Shown: one piece after another, positions 6,186-12,645 of the stretch
Position numbering within the stretch: the first letter of the stretch is position 1
Layout of the letters: each line of letters begins with the position of its first letter
Assembly: GCA_041568335.1 (NCBI GenBank)
Contig: JBFFZZ010000064.1
Span: 1 to 12,645, forward strand
Origin: WVWW01 sp041568335
Lineage (GTDB): Bacteria; Acidobacteriota; Polarisedimenticolia; Polarisedimenticolales; Polarisedimenticolaceae
Length of the DNA: 12,645 nucleotides
Reading direction: 5' to 3'
Notes under the pieces: generated by a model
Seen by the model: only the letters and a program-made list of their open reading frames with translations
Database searches by the model: none
Told to the model about the DNA's origin: nothing
Program-made: the position numbers and the translations under genes

Positions 6186-8929
6186 GCTTCCACCGCGCCT
6201 TCGTGGTGTCGCATACGCACTGGGATCGCGAGTGGTACCACACGTTCCACCGTTTCCGGCTCGACATGTCCGCCGTGATCCGCGGCGTGCTCGACCGGCT
6301 CGACGGCGACCCCGCGTTCGAGCACTTCCTGCTCGACGGTCAGGCGGTGCTCGTCGAGGATCACCTCGAACACCATCCCGAAGATCGCGAGCGGCTGGCG
6401 GCGCACGCGAGAGCGGGCCGCCTGTCGCTGGGCCCCTGGTACATCCTGCCCGATGAGTTTCTCGTCTCGGCGGAAGCGCACGCTCGCAACTTGTTGATCG
6501 GCCACCGTGTGGCGCAGGACATCGGCGCGGTCCAGAAGGTCGGTTACATGCCCGACTCCTTCGGGCACATCGCGCAGGTACCACAGCTCCTGCGCCAGGC
6601 GGGTATCGACTCTTTTGTCTACACACGTGGCAACGGGGACGAGATCGACGAGCTCGGCTGGGAGTACCTCTGGGAGGCGCCCGACGGCAGCGAGGTTCTC
6701 GCGATCAACCAGTGTGGCGGTTATTGCAACGCGGCCGGTCTGGGCTTCGAGGAGATCTGGCACGCGCACACCCGTCGACAGCCCGCGGCCGCCCGGGCCG
6801 TCGAGAAGATCCGCGATCTGTTCGACCGGATGAAACCGCGCGCGAACACGGGTGTGGCGTTGCTCAACAACGGGTGCGACCACTTTCCGGCGCAGCAGGA
6901 GTTCGCCGTAATGATGACGGCGTTGCGCGAGGCCTTCCCCGAGACCGTCTTCAGGCACGCGTCACTCGGCGACTTCGTGGCCGCCGTACGCGACGAGAAT
7001 GCCGTGTTGAAACGGTTTCGAGGCGAGCTTCTCGGCGGCAAGCTGCACCCCATCCTCTCCGGCGTCTGGTCCGCGAGGATGCCGTTGAAACAAAGAAACG
7101 ACGCGTGCCAGCGCTGGCTGAGCGATACGTTCGAGCCGCTGGCCGCCTACACCCACTTCGTCTACGGCCGGGATTACCCGGCTGGCGCCGCGACGTACGC
7201 CTGGAAGAAGTTGCTCCAGAATCACCCGCACGATTCGATCTGCGGCTGCAGCATCGACGAGGTTCACACCGAGATGGGTCCGCGTTTCGACGCCGTCGAG
7301 CAGACCGCCGAGCACGCCGTCCGCCGCAGCCTGATCGGCCTGGTCCCGACCTTCGCCCCGCAACCCGCGGATGATCGCGAGACGGTGCTGTGTGTCGCCA
7401 ACCCGCTTCCGCGTCGTCGGCGCGAGGTGATCGAGCGCATCGTCGTGTTGCAGCCTCTGAGCTACGATCTCGGCAAGCTCCGGCTGCTCGACCGCGAGGG
7501 GCGCGAGGTTCCGTTCGAGATCGTCGAAACGCGTTTTCTCGAGCGGTTCTGGGGCGTGGACTACCGGCACCAGCTCTTCGCCGCCGAACAAAAGGAAAAG
7601 CTCCGGACGTACCTCGACACGTTCGCCGAGCGTATCGTACGGCCGGCGAAGGAAGCGGGCACCGCGGACGCGTTCGTGACCCTCCGTTTTCTGGGCGAGC
7701 TTCCCGCGACCGGGCACACCTGTTTCTACCTGCGCGACGATGCGACCTCGACCGGCTGCACCCCGCGGGTCGAGGTTGTCGCGGATCGCATCGAGAACGA
7801 ATCGCTCCGAGTGCGCTTGCACCCCGACGGCCGCTTCGATCTGACCGACAAGAGAACGGGCGCGGTCTATCCGGGATTGAACTTGCTGGAAGATGTCGAG
7901 GATGCCGGGGACGAGTACGACTGGTCGCCCGCGCCGCAAGGACAGCGCTTTACCAGCGTGGGTCTCGAGGGGACCGTCCGTGTCGTGGAGTCGGGCGGCC
8001 TGCGAGGTGCTCTCGAGACGAGCTTCGAGTGGCCGCTACCCGCGGCCCTGACCCACGACCGCGCCGCCCGGTGCGCGGAGAAGGTGAGCTGCCGCTTGGC
8101 CGTCCGCGTCACGCTCGATGCCGACCGTCCGATCATCGATGTGCAGACGCGATTGGACAACCGCTCCGAAGACCATCGGCTACGCGCCGTGTTCCCGACG
8201 GGACTCCCCGCGGCTCACCTCGTGTCGGACGGCCACTTTCTGGTTCACGAGCGATCCCTGGATCGTCCCCGCGGCGAGGACTGGGTGCAGCCCGCTCCGG
8301 CGACGTTCCCGCAACAGGAATTCTCTCTCGTCCAGGCCGGCGGTCAAGGCCTGGCGCTGTTCGCGCGCGGCTTGCCCGAGATCGAAGCCTCGAGGGATCC
8401 GCTGGGCACCGCCTTGCACCTGACCCTGCTACGTGCCGTCGGCTGGCTGTCCCGCGACGACTTCCCGACTCGGCGCCACAGCAATGCCGGTCCGACCCTG
8501 GCGACGCCGGATGCGCAGTGTCGAGGGAAACACGTGTTTCGCTATGCGGTGCTCCCGTTCAGCGGCGATTGGTTCACGGCGGGGGTCGCATCCGAAAGTC
8601 GCCGCTGGCGCCTCCCGCCACCCGTGGTTCAAGGCGTCGCGGCCGGACACGAGTCCGGGGGGAACGAGCTCGTCCGTCTCGAATCGGACCGATTGCGCGT
8701 GACCGCGATCAAACGCCACGAGGAGCGTGACACGCTGATCGTGCGGCTTCACAACCTCTCCGGAGAGATCGTGAAGGACCGGCTCACGGTCGGGCTTCCC
8801 GTGCGCTCCGCATGGCAGGTCGATCTGCTCGAGGAGCGCAAGGCCCGCGTCGAGGTCTCCGGTCGCGAGCTGTCGCTCGAGGTCGCGCCCTACCGGATCG
8901 TCACGCTGGAAGTCGAGCTCGCCCGGTGA
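6182..8929 (+). CDS. GH38-family alpha-mannosidase
   Basis: A 915-residue retaining, zinc-dependent alpha-mannosidase, slightly longer than E. coli MngB. The N-terminal catalytic domain starts at once with HTHWDREWY, where His13 and Asp15 are expected zinc ligands. Asp125 in GYMPDSFGH is the expected nucleophile and a further zinc ligand. His350 in NHPHDSICGCSIDEVH matches the fourth zinc ligand. LLNNGCDHF and ELLGGKLHPILSGVWSARMPLKQRND also match the family. The remainder is beta-sandwich domains that end with a C-terminal strand (YRIVTLEVELAR). There is no signal peptide, so it acts in the cytoplasm on imported sugars. Upstream in-frame codons from 5870 are a shadow of the GH130 gene; the ATG at 6182 (ATGA overlap) places the catalytic motif ten residues in, as usual for the bacterial branch. 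Possible substrates are alpha-mannosyl oligosaccharides or mannosylglycerate-like compounds; the neighbour GH130 favours oligosaccharides. It overlaps the next gene by four bases. Confidence 0.95.
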   Translation: MSFHRAFVVSHTHWDREWYHTFHRFRLDMSAVIRGVLDRLDGDPAFEHFLLDGQAVLVEDHLEHHPEDRERLAAHARAGRLSLGPWYILPDEFLVSAEAHARNLLIGHRVAQDIGAVQKVGYMPDSFGHIAQVPQLLRQAGIDSFVYTRGNGDEIDELGWEYLWEAPDGSEVLAINQCGGYCNAAGLGFEEIWHAHTRRQPAAARAVEKIRDLFDRMKPRANTGVALLNNGCDHFPAQQEFAVMMTALREAFPETVFRHASLGDFVAAVRDENAVLKRFRGELLGGKLHPILSGVWSARMPLKQRNDACQRWLSDTFEPLAAYTHFVYGRDYPAGAATYAWKKLLQNHPHDSICGCSIDEVHTEMGPRFDAVEQTAEHAVRRSLIGLVPTFAPQPADDRETVLCVANPLPRRRREVIERIVVLQPLSYDLGKLRLLDREGREVPFEIVETRFLERFWGVDYRHQLFAAEQKEKLRTYLDTFAERIVRPAKEAGTADAFVTLRFLGELPATGHTCFYLRDDATSTGCTPRVEVVADRIENESLRVRLHPDGRFDLTDKRTGAVYPGLNLLEDVEDAGDEYDWSPAPQGQRFTSVGLEGTVRVVESGGLRGALETSFEWPLPAALTHDRAARCAEKVSCRLAVRVTLDADRPIIDVQTRLDNRSEDHRLRAVFPTGLPAAHLVSDGHFLVHERSLDRPRGEDWVQPAPATFPQQEFSLVQAGGQGLALFARGLPEIEASRDPLGTALHLTLLRAVGWLSRDDFPTRRHSNAGPTLATPDAQCRGKHVFRYAVLPFSGDWFTAGVASESRRWRLPPPVVQGVAAGHESGGNELVRLESDRLRVTAIKRHEERDTLIVRLHNLSGEIVKDRLTVGLPVRSAWQVDLLEERKARVEVSGRELSLEVAPYRIVTLEVELAR

Positions 8930-10212
8930 GGCATCGCTGGGCCCAGGTGCTGTTCTGGTCGGTGATCTCGGCTGCGTTCATCGGTCCCGGCACTGTGACG
9001 ACGTGCGCCAAGGCGGGCGCGAGCTTCGGCACGGCGCTGATCTGGGCGCTCGTCTTCTCGACTTTCGCCTGCGTGGTCCTCCAGGAAGCGGCGACGCGGC
9101 TGACGGTCGCCACGGGGAAGGACCTCGGTCGCGCGCTGCGCGATCGATTCAGCGGCGTCGCGGGTCTCGCGGTGACCGCGCTCGTCCTCGGGGCCATCGT
9201 CGCCGGCTGTGCGGCGTATCAGGCGGGCAACATCCTCGGCGCCGTCGCCGGCGCGCAGCTCATCCAACCCGGACCCGACCCGCTCTGGGTCGCGGCGCTG
9301 GGTCTCCCGGCAACGCTGCTGCTCGCCTTTGCGGCGACCCGCACGGTGGCCCGTATCCTGGGCGGCATCGTCGCCCTGATGGGCCTTGTCTTCGTCGTCA
9401 CGGCCGCCGGCACGCTTCCGCCGATCGCTGCGTTGCTGCGCGGCGCGCTGGTCCCGTCGATCCCCACCGGTTCCGCGCTACTCGTCCTCGGGATGATCGG
9501 GACGACGGTCGTGCCCTACAACCTGTTCCTGGCCGCCGGGCTGGCGCGCGGGCGGGGCTCCGAGAACATGCGTTTCGGTCTCGTCGTCGCCATCGTCCTC
9601 GGCGGGGCGATCTCGGTCGCCGTCCTGCTGGTGGGAAGCGGGCTGGCGGGGGAGTTCTCGTTCGAGGAGCTGGCCACCGCGCTCGCCGTTCGCCTCGGCG
9701 GATGGGCCTTTTCCGGTTTCGGGCTCGGCCTGGCGGCCGCCGGCTTTTCCTCGGCGCTGACCGCGCCGCTCGCGGCCGCGCTGACGGCCCGCGGGCTGTT
9801 CGCACGCGACGACGACCCCCGCTGGTCGGAGCGCTCGTGGCGCTATCGCGCAGTCTGGGGCTTCGTCCTCCTCGTCGGGCTCGGCTTCGCCGCCGCCGGC
9901 ACGCCGCCCATCCCCGCGATCGTCGCCGCACAGGCCCTCAACGGCGCGATCCTCCCGATCGTCGCGATCTTCCTCTTCGTCGTCGTCAACGACCGCTCCC
10001 GGATGGGCGACCTCGCCAACGGCCCCGCCGCCAACCTCGCCCACTACGTCTGCGTCGCCGTCAGCCTCCTGCTCGGCACCTCCGGCGTGCTACGCGCCGC
10101 CGCCAGCATCCTCGATGCACCCGCGCCGAACGCGCGGACGATCCTCGTCGTCGCCGCCGGTCTCCTCGCGCTCGTCTCCTGGCCCATGTGGCGTGCGACG
10201 CGGCGACGCTGA
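8926..10212 (+). CDS. Divergent Nramp-family transporter with altered metal-site motifs
   Basis: A 428-residue polytopic membrane protein with the LeuT-like Nramp fold by sequence pattern. Helix 1 reads AAFIGPGTVTTCAKAGASFG, followed by the family-typical LIWALVFSTFACVVLQEAATRL. Helix 6 reads GMIGTTVVPYNLFL. In classical Nramp/MntH proteins helix 1 has DPGN and helix 6 has MPH; here these are GPGT (residues 20-23) and VPYN (196-199). The Asp, Asn and Met that normally bind the metal are therefore replaced. I recall other bacterial relatives with GPGT, so this is probably a coherent clade and not a decayed gene; the rest is intact, with about eleven hydrophobic segments. Substrate unknown; automatic annotation as a manganese or iron transporter would be unsafe. 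GTG at 8926 is chosen for the GTGA overlap with the GH38 stop and because it sits directly before the first helix. Its ribosome site is poor. It is the last gene of the train. Confidence 0.88.
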   Translation: MRHRWAQVLFWSVISAAFIGPGTVTTCAKAGASFGTALIWALVFSTFACVVLQEAATRLTVATGKDLGRALRDRFSGVAGLAVTALVLGAIVAGCAAYQAGNILGAVAGAQLIQPGPDPLWVAALGLPATLLLAFAATRTVARILGGIVALMGLVFVVTAAGTLPPIAALLRGALVPSIPTGSALLVLGMIGTTVVPYNLFLAAGLARGRGSENMRFGLVVAIVLGGAISVAVLLVGSGLAGEFSFEELATALAVRLGGWAFSGFGLGLAAAGFSSALTAPLAAALTARGLFARDDDPRWSERSWRYRAVWGFVLLVGLGFAAAGTPPIPAIVAAQALNGAILPIVAIFLFVVVNDRSRMGDLANGPAANLAHYVCVAVSLLLGTSGVLRAAASILDAPAPNARTILVVAAGLLALVSWPMWRATRRR

Positions 10213-10316
10213 ACCACCGACGGCTCGCCCGCATCGAGGTTGACTCGGGAGGCCGAGAACTCCTCCGCAAAGGCTAAACGTTGCGGCTGAGGACCTGCCG
10301 GCGCTCGTTACCGGGC
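10213..10316. other. Short intergenic gap between convergent genes
   Basis: This 104-base gap follows the Nramp stop and precedes the stop of the opposite-strand TSP3 gene. It holds one small hairpin (CTCGG at 10244-10248, loop GAGG, CCGAG at 10253-10257) without a following T-run on either strand. It could help end transcription from either side, but it is too short to call a terminator. No promoter or gene is visible here. Confidence 0.4.
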
Positions 10317-12645
10317 TTAAGGATCGCAGGCGTCGCCGAGGGTGTCGCCGTCGCTATCACGCTGGTCCGGGTTCGGTACGGCAGGGCAGTTGTCACAGGG
10401 ATCGCCGACGAAGTCGCCGTCGCCGTCGGCCTGCGAGACGTTGCCGACGAGCGGGCAGTTGTCGCGCAGGTCGATGAGGCCGTCGCCATCGGAGTCGTTG
10501 AAGGAGGTCGCGCACCTTGTCGCGGGGAGGGTCGGGCCGGACGTGGCCTGGCCCGCGATCGATTCGCCGCACATGTTCCGTGCGGTGATCAGGTAATAAA
10601 AGCCCATACCCTGTGCCGGCAGCTGCGGATCGGCTGCGCCGGTCGAGGGCACTTCGGCGAGCAGGCAGTTGAAGGCCGAGACGAAGTCCGTGTTGATCGG
10701 CCGGACGGCGCGGTAGACGTTGGAGACGAAGCCCTGGTTGGCGCGTAGCCAGGTCATGACGGCGCCGGAGGTCTCGACACGCAGGCTGTTGGGGATCTCC
10801 CCCGGGGCCTGTGTGAGTGTGGGGTCGTGTGGCGCGCAGTCGTTGGGGTCTTCCATCCAGCCGCTGTCCGGATCACAGACGTCTCCCAGCATGTCGCCGT
10901 CGGCGTCCAGTTGATAGGTGTTGTAGTCGTTCGGGCAGTTGTCGATGTCGCCGCAGATGAAGTCGCCGTCGATATCGTTCAACGGATCGGCCGGACAGGG
11001 GTCGCAGATAGTGCCGAGCATGTCGCCGTCGGGATCCTGTTGTTGCGGGTTGGGATCGAAGGGGCAGTTGTCGTCGGCGGCGCAGGCGCCATCCGCATCG
11101 AAGTCGTTGGCCGGGTCGACAGGACACGTGTCACACGCGTCGCCGAGGAGATCGTTGTCGGCGTTGGCCTGGTCCATGTTGGGAACGGCGGGGCAGTTGT
11201 CGACCACGCAGGTGTTGGCCGCGAAGTAGTTGTCACCGGCCCCGTCGCCGTCGAGATCGGTGCACGTATCGCACGCGTCCCCGATCAGGTCGGCGTCGGA
11301 GTCGAGCTGACCCATGTTCCAAACGCCGGGGCAGTTGTCCACATCGCCACACACGGAGTCGCTGTCGATGTCGTTCTCGGGATCGGTGGGGCAAGCGTCA
11401 CAGGCGTTTCCGAGCAGGTCTCCGTCGTCGTTGGCCTGGCTCGGGTTGGCGACCGTGGGGCAGTTGTCCTCGGGGCACGTGTTGACGGGAAATCCGGGAT
11501 CCCCGTACGAGTCCATATCGCCGTCCGTGCACGGATCGCAGACGTCCCCGGCAAGATCTCCGTCGAAGTCGAGGTTCAGCGGGTCGGGGGTGTCCGGACA
11601 GAGATCGATGTCGCCGCAGACCGTGTCCTGGTCGATGTCGTTGAGCGGGTCGGCGGGGCAGACGTCGCAGACGTCGCCGATCCCGTCGGCATCGAGGTCC
11701 CCGAGCTCGAGGCTCGCCAGGAACGGGCAGTTGTCGAGATTCGCGCAGAGACCGTCGCCGTCGAGGTCCTCACCCGGCCCGCAGCCGCAAACCGACCCGG
11801 CCCCCTGCAGATCGAAGTCACGCGACGCGATCTGTCGCGCCGACAGGCTGTCGAACGTCCCCGACTCCTCGGCGCAGTTGCGCGCCCGGACGAGGTAGTA
11901 GGCCCCTTCGCCCGCGGCCACGGGCGTTGGGTCCGAGGCGAACGTGTTCGGCGTATCGGTGACCACACAGGCTTCCTGCGAGCCGGAGAGATCGCCGCTG
12001 CGGAGCACGGCCAGGTTGCCACGGATGGCGTCGTAACGCGCTTGAGCGCCCCCCGCCGGGTTCCAGTGGAAGTCGTCTTCGGTATCGAACTTCAAGCCCT
12101 CCACCGGCTCCGGCAAACCCGCGGTGACGCAGATCAGATCGACCGCGACGGTCTGGTCCATGCCGTTGGCGTTGGTGACCGCGAGACCCACCGAGTAGAT
12201 CCCCGGCACGTCGTAGGTGTGCATCGGGCTTTGCATCGTGCTGTCCACCACCGTGTCGTTCTCGAAATCCCAGGCCCAGGTGTTCGGGACATTGCGCGAG
12301 CGATCGAGCATGCGGACGGTCAACGGCGCGGCGCCGGCGGGCGGATCGGCACCGATCTGCGCGACGGGCGCCAGCATGGTGGGCCCCTTGGTCATCGTAA
12401 AGCGGTCGCGAACGACTCCGTTGAAATCGAGCGCGATCACGTCGGCGCGTAGACCGTTCACATCGAGCACGACCGAGCCGTAGTCGACATAGGACGTCAG
12501 GATCGCCGGATGATCGAGAGGGCCTCCACCCAGTTGGCCGGCATTCCCCGACACGGTGTAGACCGTTCCGCGGTGTGGATCGGGTCCGGCAACCGGTTTC
12601 TGGTACGCACCGTCGCCCGCTTCGTCGCCGTCGCCGAGATCGACC
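10317..12645 (-). CDS. Large modular secreted-type protein: metallophosphoesterase end, PKD, FN3-like, TSP3 repeats (N-terminus outside window)
   Basis: Partial gene. The frame is open from the right edge (first complete codon at 12644) to the TAA at 10317-10319, giving 775 visible residues. GTG 12554 is internal: the 30 residues before it (DLGDGDEAGDGAYQKP...GTVYT) continue smoothly into VSGNAGQLGGGPLDHPAIL and YGSVVLDVNG. Together with FNGVVRDRFTMTKG this reads like the C-terminal part of a calcineurin-like metallophosphoesterase; the metal ligands themselves are not in the window. Next come a PKD domain (about 12375-12129; WAWDFENDTVVDSTMQSP, HTYDVPGIYSVGLAVTNANG), an FN3-like domain (about 12125-11800; AYYLVRARNC), seven TSP3 units (11771-10869), a second FN3-like domain (about 10800-10515; FYYLITARNMCGES) and two terminal TSP3 units. 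The Asp/Cys-rich repeats should bind Ca2+ and form disulfides, so an extracellular or surface place is likely. No sorting signal is seen at the C-terminus, which ends in LGDACDP. It faces the operon tail-to-tail and shows no functional link to it. Confidence 0.85.
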   Translation of the reverse strand, partial: VDLGDGDEAGDGAYQKPVAGPDPHRGTVYTVSGNAGQLGGGPLDHPAILTSYVDYGSVVLDVNGLRADVIALDFNGVVRDRFTMTKGPTMLAPVAQIGADPPAGAAPLTVRMLDRSRNVPNTWAWDFENDTVVDSTMQSPMHTYDVPGIYSVGLAVTNANGMDQTVAVDLICVTAGLPEPVEGLKFDTEDDFHWNPAGGAQARYDAIRGNLAVLRSGDLSGSQEACVVTDTPNTFASDPTPVAAGEGAYYLVRARNCAEESGTFDSLSARQIASRDFDLQGAGSVCGCGPGEDLDGDGLCANLDNCPFLASLELGDLDADGIGDVCDVCPADPLNDIDQDTVCGDIDLCPDTPDPLNLDFDGDLAGDVCDPCTDGDMDSYGDPGFPVNTCPEDNCPTVANPSQANDDGDLLGNACDACPTDPENDIDSDSVCGDVDNCPGVWNMGQLDSDADLIGDACDTCTDLDGDGAGDNYFAANTCVVDNCPAVPNMDQANADNDLLGDACDTCPVDPANDFDADGACAADDNCPFDPNPQQQDPDGDMLGTICDPCPADPLNDIDGDFICGDIDNCPNDYNTYQLDADGDMLGDVCDPDSGWMEDPNDCAPHDPTLTQAPGEIPNSLRVETSGAVMTWLRANQGFVSNVYRAVRPINTDFVSAFNCLLAEVPSTGAADPQLPAQGMGFYYLITARNMCGESIAGQATSGPTLPATRCATSFNDSDGDGLIDLRDNCPLVGNVSQADGDGDFVGDPCDNCPAVPNPDQRDSDGDTLGDACDP
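10320..10499 (-). repeat. C-terminal pair of thrombospondin type 3 repeats
   Basis: Starting at NDSDGDGLIDLRDNCP, two directly adjacent TSP3 units of the classic 23-residue length close the protein. Their DNCP codons share the same 11 bases (GACAACTGCCC on the minus strand, at 10463-10453 and 10394-10384), 69 bases apart. Unlike the central array there is no linker between units. Confidence 0.9.
10869..11771 (-). repeat. Central array of seven thrombospondin type 3 units with two linker types
   Basis: Seven units begin at DNCP or DLCP. Six share the identical 11-mer GACAACTGCCC on the minus strand (plus-strand starts 11725, 11458, 11329, 11191, 11062, 10933); the second unit, near 11596, has diverged to DLCP. 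Unit-to-unit steps are 129, 138, 129, 138, 129, 129 bases (43 or 46 residues). Each is a 23-residue TSP3 motif followed by a linker: type A, 20 residues (CPxDPxNDIDxDxxCGDxD); type B, 23 residues (CTDxDxD..GD..F..NTC). The order is A-B-A-B-A-A, then the final unit. The Asp pattern D-x-D-x-D-G/A is the Ca2+-binding signature of the family. Confidence 0.9.

Noticed and set aside
5370..6626. A 418-codon minus-strand open frame across the GH130/GH38 junction.
   Set aside because: It crosses two clear plus-strand genes, is Arg/Pro-rich and shows no family motif; it is a shadow frame.
10244..10257. Hairpin CTCGG-GAGG-CCGAG as a rho-independent terminator for the operon.
   Set aside because: The stem is only five base pairs and no T-run follows on either strand.
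10320..11771. Regularly spaced repeats with a fixed 11-base core, which could be taken for a CRISPR array.
   Set aside because: Spacing is in whole codons, the repeats translate to DNCP within TSP3 motifs, and the stretches between them are coding and conserved, unlike spacers.
10827..12452. A 541-codon open frame on the plus strand opposite the TSP3/PKD gene, with repeated Val-rich motifs.
   Set aside because: The periodicity is the complement of the TSP3 repeats. The minus-strand reading gives recognised domains; this one gives none.
12552..12554. GTG as the start codon of the minus-strand gene.
   Set aside because: The frame is open to the window edge and the upstream residues join smoothly into a phosphoesterase-like domain.

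Overview
The window comes from a GC-rich bacterium. G or C dominates third codon positions, GTG and TTG starts are used, and stray long open frames occur on both strands. No RNA gene, mobile element, prophage or CRISPR array was seen. Lineage cannot be fixed from the sequence. The succinate dehydrogenase resembles the Sdh1 type known from mycobacteria. The large secreted protein with fibronectin-III-like modules and thrombospondin type 3 repeats is a style I associate with Acidobacteriota and similar environmental, often uncultured, phyla. An Acidobacteriota-like or related high-GC environmental genome is my best guess, held loosely.

Positions 1-10212 (+ strand) form one tight seven-gene train: sdhA (5' end cut by the window edge), sdhB, a CBM9-like exported protein, a sodium:solute symporter (SSS family), a GH130 mannoside phosphorylase or mannosidase, a GH38 alpha-mannosidase, and a divergent Nramp-family transporter. 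No junction has an intergenic gap. sdhA/sdhB overlap by one base (TGATG), and the other five overlap by four bases (TTGA, GTGA, ATGA, ATGA, GTGA). The layout implies a single transcript with translational coupling. It joins a respiratory-chain/TCA enzyme to what looks like a mannoside-uptake and breakdown module: an exported sugar-binding-like protein, a Na+-driven importer, and two cytoplasmic mannose-active enzymes, one alpha-type and one of a beta-mannoside family.

Positions 10213-10316 are a short gap between convergent genes, holding only a weak hairpin.

Positions 10317-12645 (- strand) are most of a large, probably secreted, modular protein whose N-terminus lies beyond the right edge. 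In protein order, the visible part is the end of what looks like a calcineurin-like metallophosphoesterase, a PKD domain, an FN3-like domain, seven TSP3 units with two alternating kinds of linker, a second FN3-like domain, and two plain TSP3 units at the C-terminus.

The points most worth a second look are the SDH-to-mannosidase gene chain, the Nramp protein that has lost the canonical metal-site residues (DPGN to GPGT, MPHN to VPYN), and the ordered A-B-A-B-A-A linker pattern in the TSP3 array. All family calls come from reading motifs and from memory of the families; no search was run.
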